NCBI RefSeq assembly: GCF_006539145.1
Contig: NZ_BJML01000001.1
Span: 744,001 to 808,000, forward strand
Direction: 5' to 3'
DNA: 64,000 nucleotides
Origin: Microbacterium testaceum
GTDB lineage: Bacteria > Actinomycetota > Actinomycetes > Actinomycetales > Microbacteriaceae
Part shown: piece after piece, positions 47,665 through 56,496 of the stretch
How positions within the stretch are numbered: position 1 is the first letter of the stretch
Layout of the letters: the number at the start of each line of letters is the position of its first letter
Program-made: the position numbers and the translations under genes
Notes under the pieces: generated by a model
The model's input: the letters and a program-made list of their open reading frames with translations, nothing else
Database searches by the model: none
What the model was told of the DNA's origin: nothing

Positions 47665-48477
47665 TCAGTTGGACTTCGCCGTGATCCACACGGTCAGGGC
47701 GATGAGCGCTCCGATACCGAAGATCCAGATGAACAGGCCCTCAGAGACCGGGCCGAGCGAGCCGAGGGCGTAGCCGCCGGGGGACTCGTTCTTCTGCAGG
47801 TACATCAGGTACGAGATGACGTCGCGCTTGTCTTCGGGGGTCAGGTTCAGGTCGTTGAACACCGGCATGTTCTGCGGGCCGGTGACCATGGCCGCGTAGA
47901 TGTTGACCGGCGAGACCGTGTGCAGGTCGGGGGCGTACTTGCCCTCGGTCAACGCTCCACCGGCGCCGGCCACGTTGTGGCACATGGCGCAGTTGATACG
48001 GAACAGCTCGGCGCCGTGAGAGAGGTCGCCCTGACCGTCGACGATGTCCTCGCTGGGGTAGCTGGGGCCGGGCGCAGAGGACTGCACGTAAGCGGCGATC
48101 GCGTTGATCTGCTCTTCGGTGAACTGCACCGGCTTGACCGGAGCCTGCGGCCCCTGCGCCTGCAGCGGCATACGACCGGTCGACACCTGGAAGTGCACCG
48201 ACAGTTCTCCGACGCCGAAGAGGGACGGACCCTGCTGGCTGCCCTGCAGGTCGAGACCGTGGCACGTGGCGCAGTTGGCCTGGAAGAGCTTCTGCCCTTC
48301 TTCGACCGCCGACGCCGAGTTCGCCTCGCTCGTGGGGGTGCTGGAGGTGGCGGCCATCGCGGCCGATGCGCCGGCGTAGACGCCTCCGGTCAGGAGGAGT
48401 CCGATGCCGATGAGCGCGGCGGCGGCCAGGGGGCTACGACGCCCGGACGCCCGACGAGTCTTCTTCTCGCGTGCCAT
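47665..48477 (-). CDS. qcrC: Cytochrome bc1 complex diheme cytochrome c subunit (QcrC)
   Basis: A 270-residue c-type cytochrome with two heme-binding CXXCH motifs: CATCHG near residue 69 and CAMCHN near residue 165. A basic N-terminus and signal-like helix lead to two cytochrome domains. A C-terminal membrane helix (GLFIWIFGIGALIALTVWIT) anchors it. In actinobacteria this subunit replaces soluble cytochrome c, linking bc1 directly to the aa3 oxidase in a supercomplex. Confidence 0.96.
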   Translation of the reverse strand: MAREKKTRRASGRRSPLAAAALIGIGLLLTGGVYAGASAAMAATSSTPTSEANSASAVEEGQKLFQANCATCHGLDLQGSQQGPSLFGVGELSVHFQVSTGRMPLQAQGPQAPVKPVQFTEEQINAIAAYVQSSAPGPSYPSEDIVDGQGDLSHGAELFRINCAMCHNVAGAGGALTEGKYAPDLHTVSPVNIYAAMVTGPQNMPVFNDLNLTPEDKRDVISYLMYLQKNESPGGYALGSLGPVSEGLFIWIFGIGALIALTVWITAKSN

Positions 48478-48493
48478 GTGGAGTACTGCTCTC

Positions 48494-49126
48494 TTACTTG
48501 AGGAAGTAGATGACGAAGAACAGGGCGATCCAGACGACGTCGACGAAGTGCCAGTAGTACGACACGACGATCGAGGTGGTCATCTCTTTCCGACCGAAGT
48601 TCTTCACGGCGTATGCACGACCGATCACGAGCAGGAAGGCGATGAGGCCACCCGTCACGTGCAGGGCGTGGAAGCCGGTGGTGATGTAGAAGGCCGAGGC
48701 GTAGGGGTTGGCGCTGATGGGCATGCCTTCGGCCACCAGGGTCGCGTACTCCCACACCTGACCCGACACGAACACCGCGCCGAGGATGAAGGTGAGGTAG
48801 AACCACTCCACCATTCCCCACTTCAGGAAGCCGGTGCGTCCGCCGGTGCGGTACGGCTGGTACCGCTCCGCGGCGAAGACGCCCATCTGGCAGGTGACCG
48901 AGGACAGCACGAGGATGATCGTGTTGACGGTCGCGAAGGGAACGTTCAGCAGCTGCGTCTCTTCGGCCCACAGAGAGGCCGACGTGCTGCGGAGAGTGAA
49001 GTAGATCGCGAACAGGCCGGCGAAGAACATGACCTCGCTGCCCAGCCACACGATGGTGCCCACGGCGACCGGGTCGGGCCGCTTCACGGCACGCACAGCC
49101 TGGGAATACGTCGCTGAGGTCGTCAC
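48494..49126 (-). CDS. ctaE: Cytochrome c oxidase subunit III (CtaE)
   Basis: A 210-residue polytopic oxidase subunit with five or so helices. Landmarks are [24 protein letters not shown] (split), [12 protein letters not shown] and [24 protein letters not shown]. The GTG at 49126 is preferred, giving [18 protein letters not shown]; the in-frame extension to 49186 lacks family support. First gene of the ctaE-qcrC-qcrA-qcrB operon, separated from ctaCDF. Confidence 0.94.
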   Translation of the reverse strand: MTTSATYSQAVRAVKRPDPVAVGTIVWLGSEVMFFAGLFAIYFTLRSTSASLWAEETQLLNVPFATVNTIILVLSSVTCQMGVFAAERYQPYRTGGRTGFLKWGMVEWFYLTFILGAVFVSGQVWEYATLVAEGMPISANPYASAFYITTGFHALHVTGGLIAFLLVIGRAYAVKNFGRKEMTTSIVVSYYWHFVDVVWIALFFVIYFLK

Positions 49127-49297
49127 CGTTCCATTATGCGCGATCCGGGAGCTCGATATTCCCATCCCCACCCTGCGATATTCCATCGTCGAGACTTAGG
49201 GAAGCCTCAGAATCTGCACATAAGCCCCGGTACGGAGGCTGTTTCATCGCCGGGTCCCGGGGGCCGCCGCGCGACACGCGTGTGGAAGGATCGTGAC

Positions 49298-50359
49298 ATG
49301 GCGGAACGCTTCACCTGGCCCGATCTCCTCTCGTCGCTGCTGGCCGGCACCGACCTCAGCGTGTCGGAGTCCACCTGGGCCATGCGCAAGGTCATGGCGG
49401 GGGAGGCGACACCGTCGCAACTCGGCGGATTCCTCATGGCGTTGCGGGCCAAAGGCGAGACGGTCGAGGAGATCGTCGGCTTCCGCGACGCGATCCTCGA
49501 AGCAGCGGTGCCGCTCCCGGTCCGCGCCGACGTCCTCGACATCGTGGGTACGGGCGGTGACCGCTATGGCACCGTGAACATATCGACGACGGCGGCCGTG
49601 GTGGCCGCGGCATCCGGAGTTCCCGTCGTCAAACACGGCAACCGCGCCGCGAGCTCCGCCTCGGGCTCGTCGGACGTGTTGTCGTCGCTGGGCATCGGGT
49701 TGACGCTCTCTCCCGAGAAGGTCGCCGAGATCCTCGACCGGACGGGAATCACCTTCGCCTTCGCCTCGGCGTTTCATCCGGGCTTCCGCCACGCGGCGGC
49801 CACCCGTTCGGAGCTCGGTGTGCCGACGGTGTTCAATTTCCTCGGTCCGCTCTGCAATCCCGCGCGTGCCGAGGCCAACGCGGTCGGCGTCGCGCACCTC
49901 GACCGCGTTCCACTCATCACGGGGGTCTTCCGCACGCGCGGGGCGACCGCCCTGGTGTTCCGCGGCGACGACGGTCTCGACGAGCTGACCACCACCGGGC
50001 ACAGTCGTGTCTGGGAGATCAGCCGTGGCGACGTCCACGAGCACGATCTGGATCCCCGGGATCTCGGCATCCCTCTCGCCGACATGGACGACCTGCTGGG
50101 CGGGTCTCCCGATCACAACGCCGCCGTGGTGCGGCGGGTGCTCGGCGGCGACCGCGGGGCCGTGCGTGACATCGTGCTGCTGAACGCGGCGGCGGGGCTC
50201 GTGTCGTTCCGTCTGTTCCAGGATGCCGCGCAGGTGCAGCGGCCGATCCTCGAGCGGCTGGGTGAGGCCATGGCCGACGCGGCGGCGGCGATCGACGACG
50301 GCCGCGCATCGGCGAAGCTCGACGACTGGGTCGAGGCCTCGAAGGCGCTGGCGGAGTAG
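49298..50359 (+). CDS. trpD: Anthranilate phosphoribosyltransferase TrpD
   Basis: A 353-residue enzyme of tryptophan synthesis that joins anthranilate to PRPP. The PRPP-binding loop VGTGGDRYGTVNIST lies near residue 85, followed by VVKHGNRAASSASGSSDVL near residue 109, and a C-terminal glycine-poor segment with LNAAAGL. The ATG at 49298 follows GGAAGGA by about 8 bases. It is divergent from ctaE exactly as in M. tuberculosis; no other trp gene is adjacent. Confidence 0.95.
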   Translation: MAERFTWPDLLSSLLAGTDLSVSESTWAMRKVMAGEATPSQLGGFLMALRAKGETVEEIVGFRDAILEAAVPLPVRADVLDIVGTGGDRYGTVNISTTAAVVAAASGVPVVKHGNRAASSASGSSDVLSSLGIGLTLSPEKVAEILDRTGITFAFASAFHPGFRHAAATRSELGVPTVFNFLGPLCNPARAEANAVGVAHLDRVPLITGVFRTRGATALVFRGDDGLDELTTTGHSRVWEISRGDVHEHDLDPRDLGIPLADMDDLLGGSPDHNAAVVRRVLGGDRGAVRDIVLLNAAAGLVSFRLFQDAAQVQRPILERLGEAMADAAAAIDDGRASAKLDDWVEASKALAE

Positions 50360-50361
50360 GC

Positions 50362-51354
50362 GTGGACCCGCTCGACGCGCTCACGGAGATCGCGTACCTG
50401 CTCGAGCGGGAGCGGTCCTCGCGGTACAAGTCGAAGGCGTTCCGCACGGCGGCCGCCGCGATCGAGGGGCTGAGCGACGCGCAGTTGCGGGATCCGTCGC
50501 TTCGTCGCCGCGCGGGCATCGGGGAGTCCACCTTCGCGGTCATCCAGCAGGCGCTGAGGGGCGAGGTGCCCGAACGCCTGGCGACGCTGCGCGCGGAGTC
50601 CGCCCCCACCGGAGGCGCGGAGCTGCGGGCGCAGCTGAAGGGCGATTTGCACAGCCACAGCGAATGGTCCGACGGACTGACGCCGATCGAGACCATGGTC
50701 GACGCGGCGCGCGGACTCGGTCACGAGTACCTCGCTCTCACCGATCACTCTCCGCGACTCACCGTCGCGAACGGACTCTCGCCCGAGCGGCTCCGCGCGC
50801 AGATGGACATCGTCCGTGGTCATCGGGTCGACGGGTTCACGCTCCTCAGCGGTATCGAGGTCGACATCCTCGACGACGGAGCCCTCGACCAGGAGGACGA
50901 GCTGCTGCGCGCGCTCGATGTGGTGGTGGCATCCGTTCATTCGAAACTGCGCATGGAGCGCGGGCCGATGACGAAACGGCTCGTCGCGGCGGCGAGCGAC
51001 CCGCGGGTCGACGTCCTCGGGCACGTGACCGGCCGTCTCGTGGAGGGGGCGCGCGGAACACGACCTCCGTCGGAGTTCGATGCACGCGAGGTGTTCGCCG
51101 CGGCCGCGGCCTCGGGGGTGGCGGTGGAGATCAACTCGCGGCCCGAGCGGCAGGATCCGCCGGACGACCTGCTCGCCCTCGCGATCGACGCCGGGTGCCT
51201 CTTCTCGATCGATTCGGACGCGCACGCTCCCGGTCAGCTCTCGCTGCTGGACTTCGGTGCCGCGCGCGCCGAGGCTCTGCAGGTGCCCGTCGACCGGATC
51301 GTCACGACCTGGCCGCTCGAGCGCTTGCGCGCCTGGCTCGAGCGCGGTCGCTGA
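50362..51354 (+). CDS. PHP-domain hydrolase with N-terminal helix-hairpin-helix region
   Basis: A 330-residue protein. The first ~90 residues (AYLLERERSSRYKSKAFRTAAA, then RRRAGIGESTFAVIQQAL) resemble the helix-hairpin-helix region of PolX. Residues from about 95 form a PHP metal domain with GDLHSHSEWSDG, ALTDHSPRL, IEVDILDDG, VVASVHSKL, and a C-terminal SIDSDAH. The nucleotidyltransferase domain of PolX is missing, so this is a PHP phosphoesterase or nuclease, possibly DNA-directed; histidinol phosphatase is an alternative. GTG start 2 bases after trpD suggests co-transcription. Confidence 0.85.
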   Translation: MDPLDALTEIAYLLERERSSRYKSKAFRTAAAAIEGLSDAQLRDPSLRRRAGIGESTFAVIQQALRGEVPERLATLRAESAPTGGAELRAQLKGDLHSHSEWSDGLTPIETMVDAARGLGHEYLALTDHSPRLTVANGLSPERLRAQMDIVRGHRVDGFTLLSGIEVDILDDGALDQEDELLRALDVVVASVHSKLRMERGPMTKRLVAAASDPRVDVLGHVTGRLVEGARGTRPPSEFDAREVFAAAAASGVAVEINSRPERQDPPDDLLALAIDAGCLFSIDSDAHAPGQLSLLDFGAARAEALQVPVDRIVTTWPLERLRAWLERGR

Positions 51355-51360
51355 GACCGC

Positions 51361-52272
51361 TCAGGCGGGGAGGGCGGCCAGCGCCCTCGTCATCGACGAC
51401 CCGAGGTTCCAGCGCTCGGCGAGTTCTTCGGCGGCGGACCGGTCCACGGGACCGAGGCGGTCGTCGAAGGGCTCGAGGTCGAGCTCGCGCGCGACACGCA
51501 CCACGGTCGGGGCGACCTCGAGGTAGTCCGCGGCGGCGGCGATCTTCGCGCGCTGGGCGGGTGTTCCCGCGGTGCCCTCGAGGACCCCCGCGCGGATGCC
51601 ATCGAGGTCGCCGCACGCGGTGAGCAGCGCCGCCGCGGACTTCTCTCCGATGCCCGACACGCCGGGCAGCCCGTCGGAGGGGTCGCCGCGCAGCACGGCG
51701 AAGTCGGCGTATTGCTTCGCGTGGACGCCGTACTTGGCGAAGACGGCCGCGTCGTCGACGAGTTCGAGAGTGCTCATCCCTCGAGCGGTGTAGACGATCC
51801 GGATGCCGCGATCGTCGTCGACCAGCTGGAAGAGGTCGCGGTCTCCGGTGACGATGTCGACCGGGACGTCGGAACGGGTGGCGAGGACTCCGATCACGTC
51901 GTCGGCCTCGTGCTCGGCCGCCCCCACCACCGGGATGCCGAGCACGGCCAATGCCTCGCGGATGAGGGGGATCTGCGCCTCGAGGGGGTCGGGCACCTCC
52001 TCGACGTCGGGTCCGGCCGAAACGGCTTCGACCACGCGGTGGGCCTTGTAGCTCGGCAACAGGTCGACGCGCCAGGCGGGGCGCCAATCGTCGTCCCAGC
52101 AGGCGACGAGACGCGAGGGCTCGTAAGCCGTCACGAGCTTCGCGATCATGTCGAGCAGCCCGCGCACGGCGTTCACCGAGGACCCGTCGGCCGCCTTGAC
52201 CTTGTCGGGCACCCCGTAGAACGCGCGGAAATAGAGCGAGGCGGTGTCGAGGAGCATGAGGCGATCGGTCAC
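51361..52272 (-). CDS. 5'-3' exonuclease / flap endonuclease (stand-alone)
   Basis: A 303-residue nuclease resembling the 5' nuclease domain of DNA polymerase I. Acidic metal-site residues lie in LMLLDTASLYFRAFYG at the N-terminus, CWDDDWRPAWR near residue 60, the cluster EHEADDVIGVLA near residue 123 and VTGDRDLFQLV near residue 141. The helix-three-turn-helix motif has LPGVSGIGEKSAAAL near residue 202. It would process flaps or RNA primers. It is convergent with the PHP gene, 6 bases apart. A CAGGAT box lies 7 bases before the GTG start. Confidence 0.92.
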   Translation of the reverse strand: MTDRLMLLDTASLYFRAFYGVPDKVKAADGSSVNAVRGLLDMIAKLVTAYEPSRLVACWDDDWRPAWRVDLLPSYKAHRVVEAVSAGPDVEEVPDPLEAQIPLIREALAVLGIPVVGAAEHEADDVIGVLATRSDVPVDIVTGDRDLFQLVDDDRGIRIVYTARGMSTLELVDDAAVFAKYGVHAKQYADFAVLRGDPSDGLPGVSGIGEKSAAALLTACGDLDGIRAGVLEGTAGTPAQRAKIAAAADYLEVAPTVVRVARELDLEPFDDRLGPVDRSAAEELAERWNLGSSMTRALAALPA

Positions 52273-52279
52273 GCTGTCG

Positions 52280-52285
52280 ATCCTG
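52280..52285 (-). promoter_or_regulatory. Possible leaderless -10 box of the exonuclease gene
   Basis: CAGGAT on the minus strand, 7 bases before the GTG at 52272. The first base departs from the TANNNT pattern. Confidence 0.3.
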
Positions 52286-52308
52286 GCACGCGGGATGGCC
52301 CGCTGACC

Positions 52309-52314
52309 TAGAGT
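52309..52314 (+). promoter_or_regulatory. Leaderless-type -10 box of the YchJ-like gene
   Basis: TAGAGT 6 bases before the ATG at 52321. Confidence 0.5.
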
Positions 52315-52320
52315 GGCCGG

Positions 52321-52719
52321 ATGTCCTTCGGCTCCGTCTCACGTCGTCCGGCACCGGATGCGACGTGTCCGTGCGGTCGCGCGCCGTTCGGCGAGTGTTG
52401 TGGACCGATCCTGGACGGTGCGACCGCTCCGAGCGCCGAGCGGTTGATGCGGTCTCGATACACCGCCTTCTCGGTCGGCGATGCGGTTCACCTCGCCCGG
52501 TCATGGCATCCGCGCACCCGCCCCGACGACATCACCGTCGACGACGGCACGGAGTGGACGGGGCTCGTGATCGAGGATGCGTCCGAGGACGGGGACGCCG
52601 CGACCGTGGCGTTCCGCGCCGCCTGGCGGCACGGCCGTGAGCGCGGCGAGGTGCGCGAACGCAGCCGGTTCTCCCGGCGTGGCGGGCGCTGGGTCTACGT
52701 GGACGGCGACATCGACTGA
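52321..52719 (+). CDS. YchJ-family (UPF0225) SEC-C metal-binding protein
   Basis: A 132-residue protein starting with a SEC-C-like cysteine cluster CPCGRAPFGECCG near residue 17. The typical MRSRYTAFSVGDAVHLARSWHPRTRP segment follows, then an NTF2-like remainder ending in RSRFSRRGGRWVYVDGD. The family is widespread but has no demonstrated function; zinc binding by the cysteines is inferred. Confidence 0.9.
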   Translation: MSFGSVSRRPAPDATCPCGRAPFGECCGPILDGATAPSAERLMRSRYTAFSVGDAVHLARSWHPRTRPDDITVDDGTEWTGLVIEDASEDGDAATVAFRAAWRHGRERGEVRERSRFSRRGGRWVYVDGDID

Positions 52720-52810
52720 GTCGGGGCGGCTCGCCGAAGCCGTCAACCCCGCGGGCGATGTCGGGGGTCGTGCGTAGGGTCGGTCGCGGATCCTCGGCGA
52801 AAGGACACGG

Positions 52811-53194
52811 ATGATCCCCGACGACCAGCGCGATCTTCTCGAGAACGCGAATTACGGCAGCCTCGGCACCGTCCGTCCCGACGGCACGGTGCAGGTCAAC
52901 CCGATGTGGTTCGAGTTCGACGGTGAGCATGTGCTCTTCACGCACACCACGACGCGTCAGAAGTTCCGCAATCTGCAGCGGAACCCCTCGATGAGCCTGA
53001 TGGTGTTCGACCCCGAACGCCCGTACCGGTACATCGAGGTGCGCGGGCGCCTCGTCGCGGCGGAACCCGACCCGACGGGGGCGTTCTACGTCCGCCTCGG
53101 ACAGCGTTACGGCAACGCCCAGCAGGAGGCGCCGCCGGACAGCGCCGACCGAGTGATCCTGAAGATGTCGATCGACAAAGTAGGAGGACAGTGA
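52811..53194 (+). CDS. PPOX-class flavin/F420-dependent oxidoreductase
   Basis: A 127-residue split beta-barrel protein of the pyridoxamine-phosphate-oxidase-like group. It has NYGSLGTVRPDGTVQVNPMWFE near residue 13, TTRQKFRNLQRNPSMSLMV near residue 47, and the RYIEVRGRLV strand. Such small members use FMN or F420; the cofactor cannot be decided here. AAAGGA precedes the ATG. The SDR gene starts 1 base after its stop, so it heads a three-gene operon. Confidence 0.85.
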   Translation: MIPDDQRDLLENANYGSLGTVRPDGTVQVNPMWFEFDGEHVLFTHTTTRQKFRNLQRNPSMSLMVFDPERPYRYIEVRGRLVAAEPDPTGAFYVRLGQRYGNAQQEAPPDSADRVILKMSIDKVGGQ

Positions 53195-53195
53195 C

Positions 53196-53870
53196 ATGGA
53201 ACACATCGTGATCATCGGAGGGCACGGCAAGGTGGCCCTCCACCTGGCTCGGCTGCTCGCCGACCGGGGCGACGAGGCGACGTCGGTCATCCGCAAGACG
53301 GAGCAGTCGTCCGACGTCGAGAAGGCGGGCGGCACGCCGCTCGTGCTCGACGTCGAGAAGGCCGATGTCGACGAGATGGCCGAGGCCTTCTCGGGAGCCG
53401 ACGCGGTGGTCTGGTCGGCGGGAGCGGGCGGCGGCAGCGCCGAGCGCACCTATGCGGTCGACCGCGATGCCGCGCAACGAGCGATCGACGCGGCCTCGAA
53501 GGCCGGCGTCCGGCGCTTCGTCATGGTGTCGTGGATCGGCTCGACGCCGGAGCACGGCATCGACCCGGACGACTCCTTCTTCGCCTACGCCGACGCGAAG
53601 CTCGCCGCCGACGACCATCTCCGCTCCAGCGATCTGGACTGGACCATTCTGGGTCCCGGGACGCTCACGACGGACGAGCCCACCGGCCGCATCACCACCG
53701 CGCCCCAGGGCAAGGCGGAGGTCTCTCGTGCGGACGTGGCGGCCGTCGTCGCCGCGGTGCTCGTGCAGCCCGCCTCGGTGGGGCGGTTCATCCGTTTCGG
53801 CGCGGGTGAGACGCTCATCGCCGAGGCCATCGTGGCCGATGCCGGTCGTTCGGAGGGGGGACAGGCATGA
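53196..53870 (+). CDS. NAD(P)-binding atypical SDR protein
   Basis: A 224-residue Rossmann protein of the NAD(P)H-binding SDR group. The nucleotide-binding start is IVIIGGHGKVALHLARLL, followed by LDVEKADVDEMAEAFSGADAVVWSAGAGG and a strand with RFVMVSWIG; the classical Tyr-X3-Lys is not clear. It is sandwiched between the PPOX gene and the PEP-mutase-like gene, whose ATG overlaps its stop. Substrate unknown. Confidence 0.88.
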   Translation: MEHIVIIGGHGKVALHLARLLADRGDEATSVIRKTEQSSDVEKAGGTPLVLDVEKADVDEMAEAFSGADAVVWSAGAGGGSAERTYAVDRDAAQRAIDAASKAGVRRFVMVSWIGSTPEHGIDPDDSFFAYADAKLAADDHLRSSDLDWTILGPGTLTTDEPTGRITTAPQGKAEVSRADVAAVVAAVLVQPASVGRFIRFGAGETLIAEAIVADAGRSEGGQA

Positions 53871-54643
53871 GCGCCCTGAGCGAAAGGGCCGAGTCCTTTG
53901 CGAAGCTGCACACCGCCCCCGAGATCCTGCGGGTCGTGAACGTGTGGGACGTCGTCTCGGCCCGCGCGATCGCGGCCCTGCCCGAGACCCGGGCCCTCGC
54001 CACGGCCGGACACTCGATCGCCGCGACCTTCGGGTACGAGGACGGAGAGAACATCCCGCTCGAGGTGATGCTCGACATGGTGGGGCGTATCGTCGCCGCG
54101 GTGGACGTGCCGGTGACGGCCGACCTCGACGCCGGCTTCGGCGACCCGGGCGAGACGACGCGTCGCGCGATCGGGGTGGGCGTCGTCGGCGCGAACGTCG
54201 AGGACCGGGTCAAGCCGTTCGATGAGGCGGTGGCCGCGGTCGAGGCCGTGATCGCGGCGGGTGAGGCCGAGGGCGTCCCCTTCGTGCTCAACGCGCGCAC
54301 CGACGTCTTCGTCAAGGGTGGCGATCGTCCACTCGACGACAAGATCGCGGATGCGGTGAAGCGCGGCCGCGCCTTCCTCGACGCCGGAGCGACCTCGGTG
54401 TTCGTTCCCGGTCTGCTCGACGCCGAGACAACCCGTCGACTGGTCGAGGGGCTCGGAGACCAGCGGTTGAGTGTCATCGGCTTCCCCGGAGCACTGTCAG
54501 CCGGAGAATACGAGAAGCTCGGCGTCGCTCGGATCTCGTACGGCCCGCTCACGCAGCGCGTCGCCCTGACCGCGCTGCAGGACCTCGCCATCGACCTCTA
54601 CGGCGACGGGGTCATTCCGTCGTCGGTGCGCGAACTCAACTGA
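53867..54643 (+). CDS. Isocitrate lyase / PEP mutase superfamily protein
   Basis: A 258-residue TIM-barrel protein. Superfamily elements are NVWDVVSARAIA near residue 24, FGYEDGENIPLE near residue 53, the metal-binding DLDAGFGDPGETTRR near residue 81, VEDRVKPFDEA, and NARTDVF near residue 143. The catalytic KKCGH loop of isocitrate lyase is absent, so it belongs with the PEP mutase/oxaloacetate-lyase-like branch that breaks or rearranges C-C or C-P bonds. It overlaps the SDR gene by four bases (ATGA). Confidence 0.88.
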   Translation: MSALSERAESFAKLHTAPEILRVVNVWDVVSARAIAALPETRALATAGHSIAATFGYEDGENIPLEVMLDMVGRIVAAVDVPVTADLDAGFGDPGETTRRAIGVGVVGANVEDRVKPFDEAVAAVEAVIAAGEAEGVPFVLNARTDVFVKGGDRPLDDKIADAVKRGRAFLDAGATSVFVPGLLDAETTRRLVEGLGDQRLSVIGFPGALSAGEYEKLGVARISYGPLTQRVALTALQDLAIDLYGDGVIPSSVRELN

Positions 54644-54644
54644 C

Positions 54645-54691
54645 GAGAGGGTCGGGGCGTCACTCGCCCCGCGTGGCGTCCCGGCCCTCTC
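54645..54691. terminator. Two-level hairpin between convergent genes
   Basis: An outer 7-base-pair stem GAGAGGG/CCCTCTC (54645-54651 with 54685-54691) encloses an inner GGGGCG/CGCCCC hairpin (54654-54670). Confidence 0.6.
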
Positions 54692-54706
54692 CGGGTGTTC
54701 GCGGGC

Positions 54707-55360
54707 TCAGTCCTCGTCGGTCGGTCCCTCGTCGTCGACGACGATCACGCCGTCGGGAACGGGGTCGCCGAGCAACGGCTCGGCCGCGAGGGTGAGGTCG
54801 ATCGTGGCGCGCAAGAGGCCGCCGAGAGTCATCGACCGCAGCAGCTCCATCTGGTCGAGCTCTCCGAGCGGGGCGATCGCCGCGACCTGCCATGCGCGGG
54901 GGAGCGGCTCCTCCGCCAGCTCCACCTCGGGATCCCACCGCGTTCCGCCGAACAGTTGCGCGCGGCCGAGCACGCGACGCACGATTCGCTCGGCTTCCTC
55001 GAGGAGGGGGAGAAGAGCATCGTTCCACTCGAGGTCGGGAAGCGCGCGTATGTCGGCCCTCGGGTAGGGGTCGTCGTCGAGCCACGCGACGATCTCGAAA
55101 CGTTCGGTTCCCCGCGCGACGATCTGCATCTGGCCGGCCTGCGGAACCACCTGGCTGAGCTGCGCCATCGTGCCGAGGGGGAAGCGCTGATCCCCGCCAC
55201 CGGTCTCGCTGCCACGCTCGATGAGGACGACGCCGAAGGCGGGATCCGTCTCATCGAGCAGGCGTCCGAGCATGACGAGATAACGCTCCTCGAAGATCCG
55301 CAACGCGAGGGGCGTGTGCGGGAAGAGCACGGCCCCGAGGGGGAACATCGCGGTACCCAT
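54707..55360 (-). CDS. LON substrate-binding domain protein
   Basis: A 217-residue protein consisting of a Lon N-terminal-type domain without ATPase or protease parts. It has MFPLGAVLFPHTPLALRIFEERY at the start, GVVLIERGSE, and GTMAQLSQVV segments, then a helical C-terminal half and an acidic tail. Such stand-alone LAN proteins are common and uncharacterised; a peptide-binding role is inferred. ATG at 55360 is chosen, but a TTG at 55372 gives a four-residue extension and better spacing from the only purine-rich site. Confidence 0.88.
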   Translation of the reverse strand: MGTAMFPLGAVLFPHTPLALRIFEERYLVMLGRLLDETDPAFGVVLIERGSETGGGDQRFPLGTMAQLSQVVPQAGQMQIVARGTERFEIVAWLDDDPYPRADIRALPDLEWNDALLPLLEEAERIVRRVLGRAQLFGGTRWDPEVELAEEPLPRAWQVAAIAPLGELDQMELLRSMTLGGLLRATIDLTLAAEPLLGDPVPDGVIVVDDEGPTDED

Positions 55361-55434
55361 GTCCTCAGTCAACCAGGGGAGGACCGACCCGGGGGCGAGT
55401 GGGCGCGATCAGCGAGAGAGTTCCCAGGTGGAGG

Positions 55435-56496
55435 TCACTCGTGCTCGTCGCGCAGCGTCTGGTGGACGCGGTGGAGGTCCATCAGCAGGGAGCCCACGAG
55501 CACCCAGTGCGCGGTCGACGGCGTTCGGATCTGCAGGGGACGCGTCAGGGCCGGCTCCTCGTCGACCGCGCGCTCGGGGCCCGCGTCGAGGGCGAAGGCC
55601 AGTCGCACGTCGTGCGCGGCGCGATGCAACTGCTCGGCGATCGCGCGGACGGCGGGTTCGTCGGCGATCGTCTGCTCGTAGCCGTCGTAGACCGCGCGGG
55701 TCATCCCGATGGTCTGCGTGACGACGGGGCTGAAGCGGTCGACGAGTGCATCCATCTCCGCGAGGTCGGTGCGGTGTCGGCCGCTGCGGGGGTTCAGCGC
55801 CAGCGAGTCGGCTCCGTCGCGGATCGCGTCGGCTGCGGCATCCCGAACCGGACGGAGAAGGCGTGCTTCGAGGAGAAGTCCCTCGAGAGAGGCCGGCGTC
55901 TGCGGAGTTTCGAGGGCATCGGCGAGACGCTCGAGCGCCGCGGCGAGTTCGCGACCGAGGACGTCGACCTTCGTCCGAGCGGGGGGAACGAGCACGGGAG
56001 GCACGAGGACGGCGTTCACGACGATGCCGATGGCCGCGCCGATGAGGGTCTCGAGCACGCGGTCGAGGGCGTAGTTCGGGGTCGCCGTGCCCAGGGCGAG
56101 CACGAGCAGGGCGCTGATGGCGATCTGATTGGTCGCTCCGGGGGAGATGCGCGCGGCCCATGCCACCAGGAGCGCCACCCCGGCGGAGAGCAGCGCCACC
56201 CAGGGCTGCGACCCGAAAACCAGACCGAGCAGAGCCGCGATGAGGACGCCGACGATCACGCCCACACTGCGCTCGACCGCCCGGGTGAAGGACTGATTGA
56301 TGCTCGGCTGCACCACCAGCAGCGCGGCGATGGCGGCGAAAATCGGCGGAGGACCCTGCACGAGCCACCCGGCGAGCAGCCACGCGGCGACGATCGCGAT
56401 GGCCGACTTGGCAACCTGGAGCAGGGGCACACGGCGCGGGGCGCGGAAGGTGAGACTGTCGCGCATGGCGCGGGCAGAGGGAACGCGCACGCTCAC
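55435..56496 (-). CDS. FUSC-family membrane transporter (aromatic acid exporter-like)
   Basis: A 353-residue protein with six hydrophobic segments in the first 165 residues, among them IVAAWLLAGWLV, IFAAIAALLVVQPSINQSF, VGVLIAALLGLVFG and LIGAAIGIVVNAVLVPP. The cytoplasmic helical C-terminal half follows. The QPSINQSFTRAVERSVGVIVG stretch is typical of the FUSC/ArAE group. It starts with GTG overlapping the stop of the HxlR regulator gene (GTGA), so it is translationally coupled to it. Substrate unknown. Confidence 0.87.
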   Translation of the reverse strand: MSVRVPSARAMRDSLTFRAPRRVPLLQVAKSAIAIVAAWLLAGWLVQGPPPIFAAIAALLVVQPSINQSFTRAVERSVGVIVGVLIAALLGLVFGSQPWVALLSAGVALLVAWAARISPGATNQIAISALLVLALGTATPNYALDRVLETLIGAAIGIVVNAVLVPPVLVPPARTKVDVLGRELAAALERLADALETPQTPASLEGLLLEARLLRPVRDAAADAIRDGADSLALNPRSGRHRTDLAEMDALVDRFSPVVTQTIGMTRAVYDGYEQTIADEPAVRAIAEQLHRAAHDVRLAFALDAGPERAVDEEPALTRPLQIRTPSTAHWVLVGSLLMDLHRVHQTLRDEHE

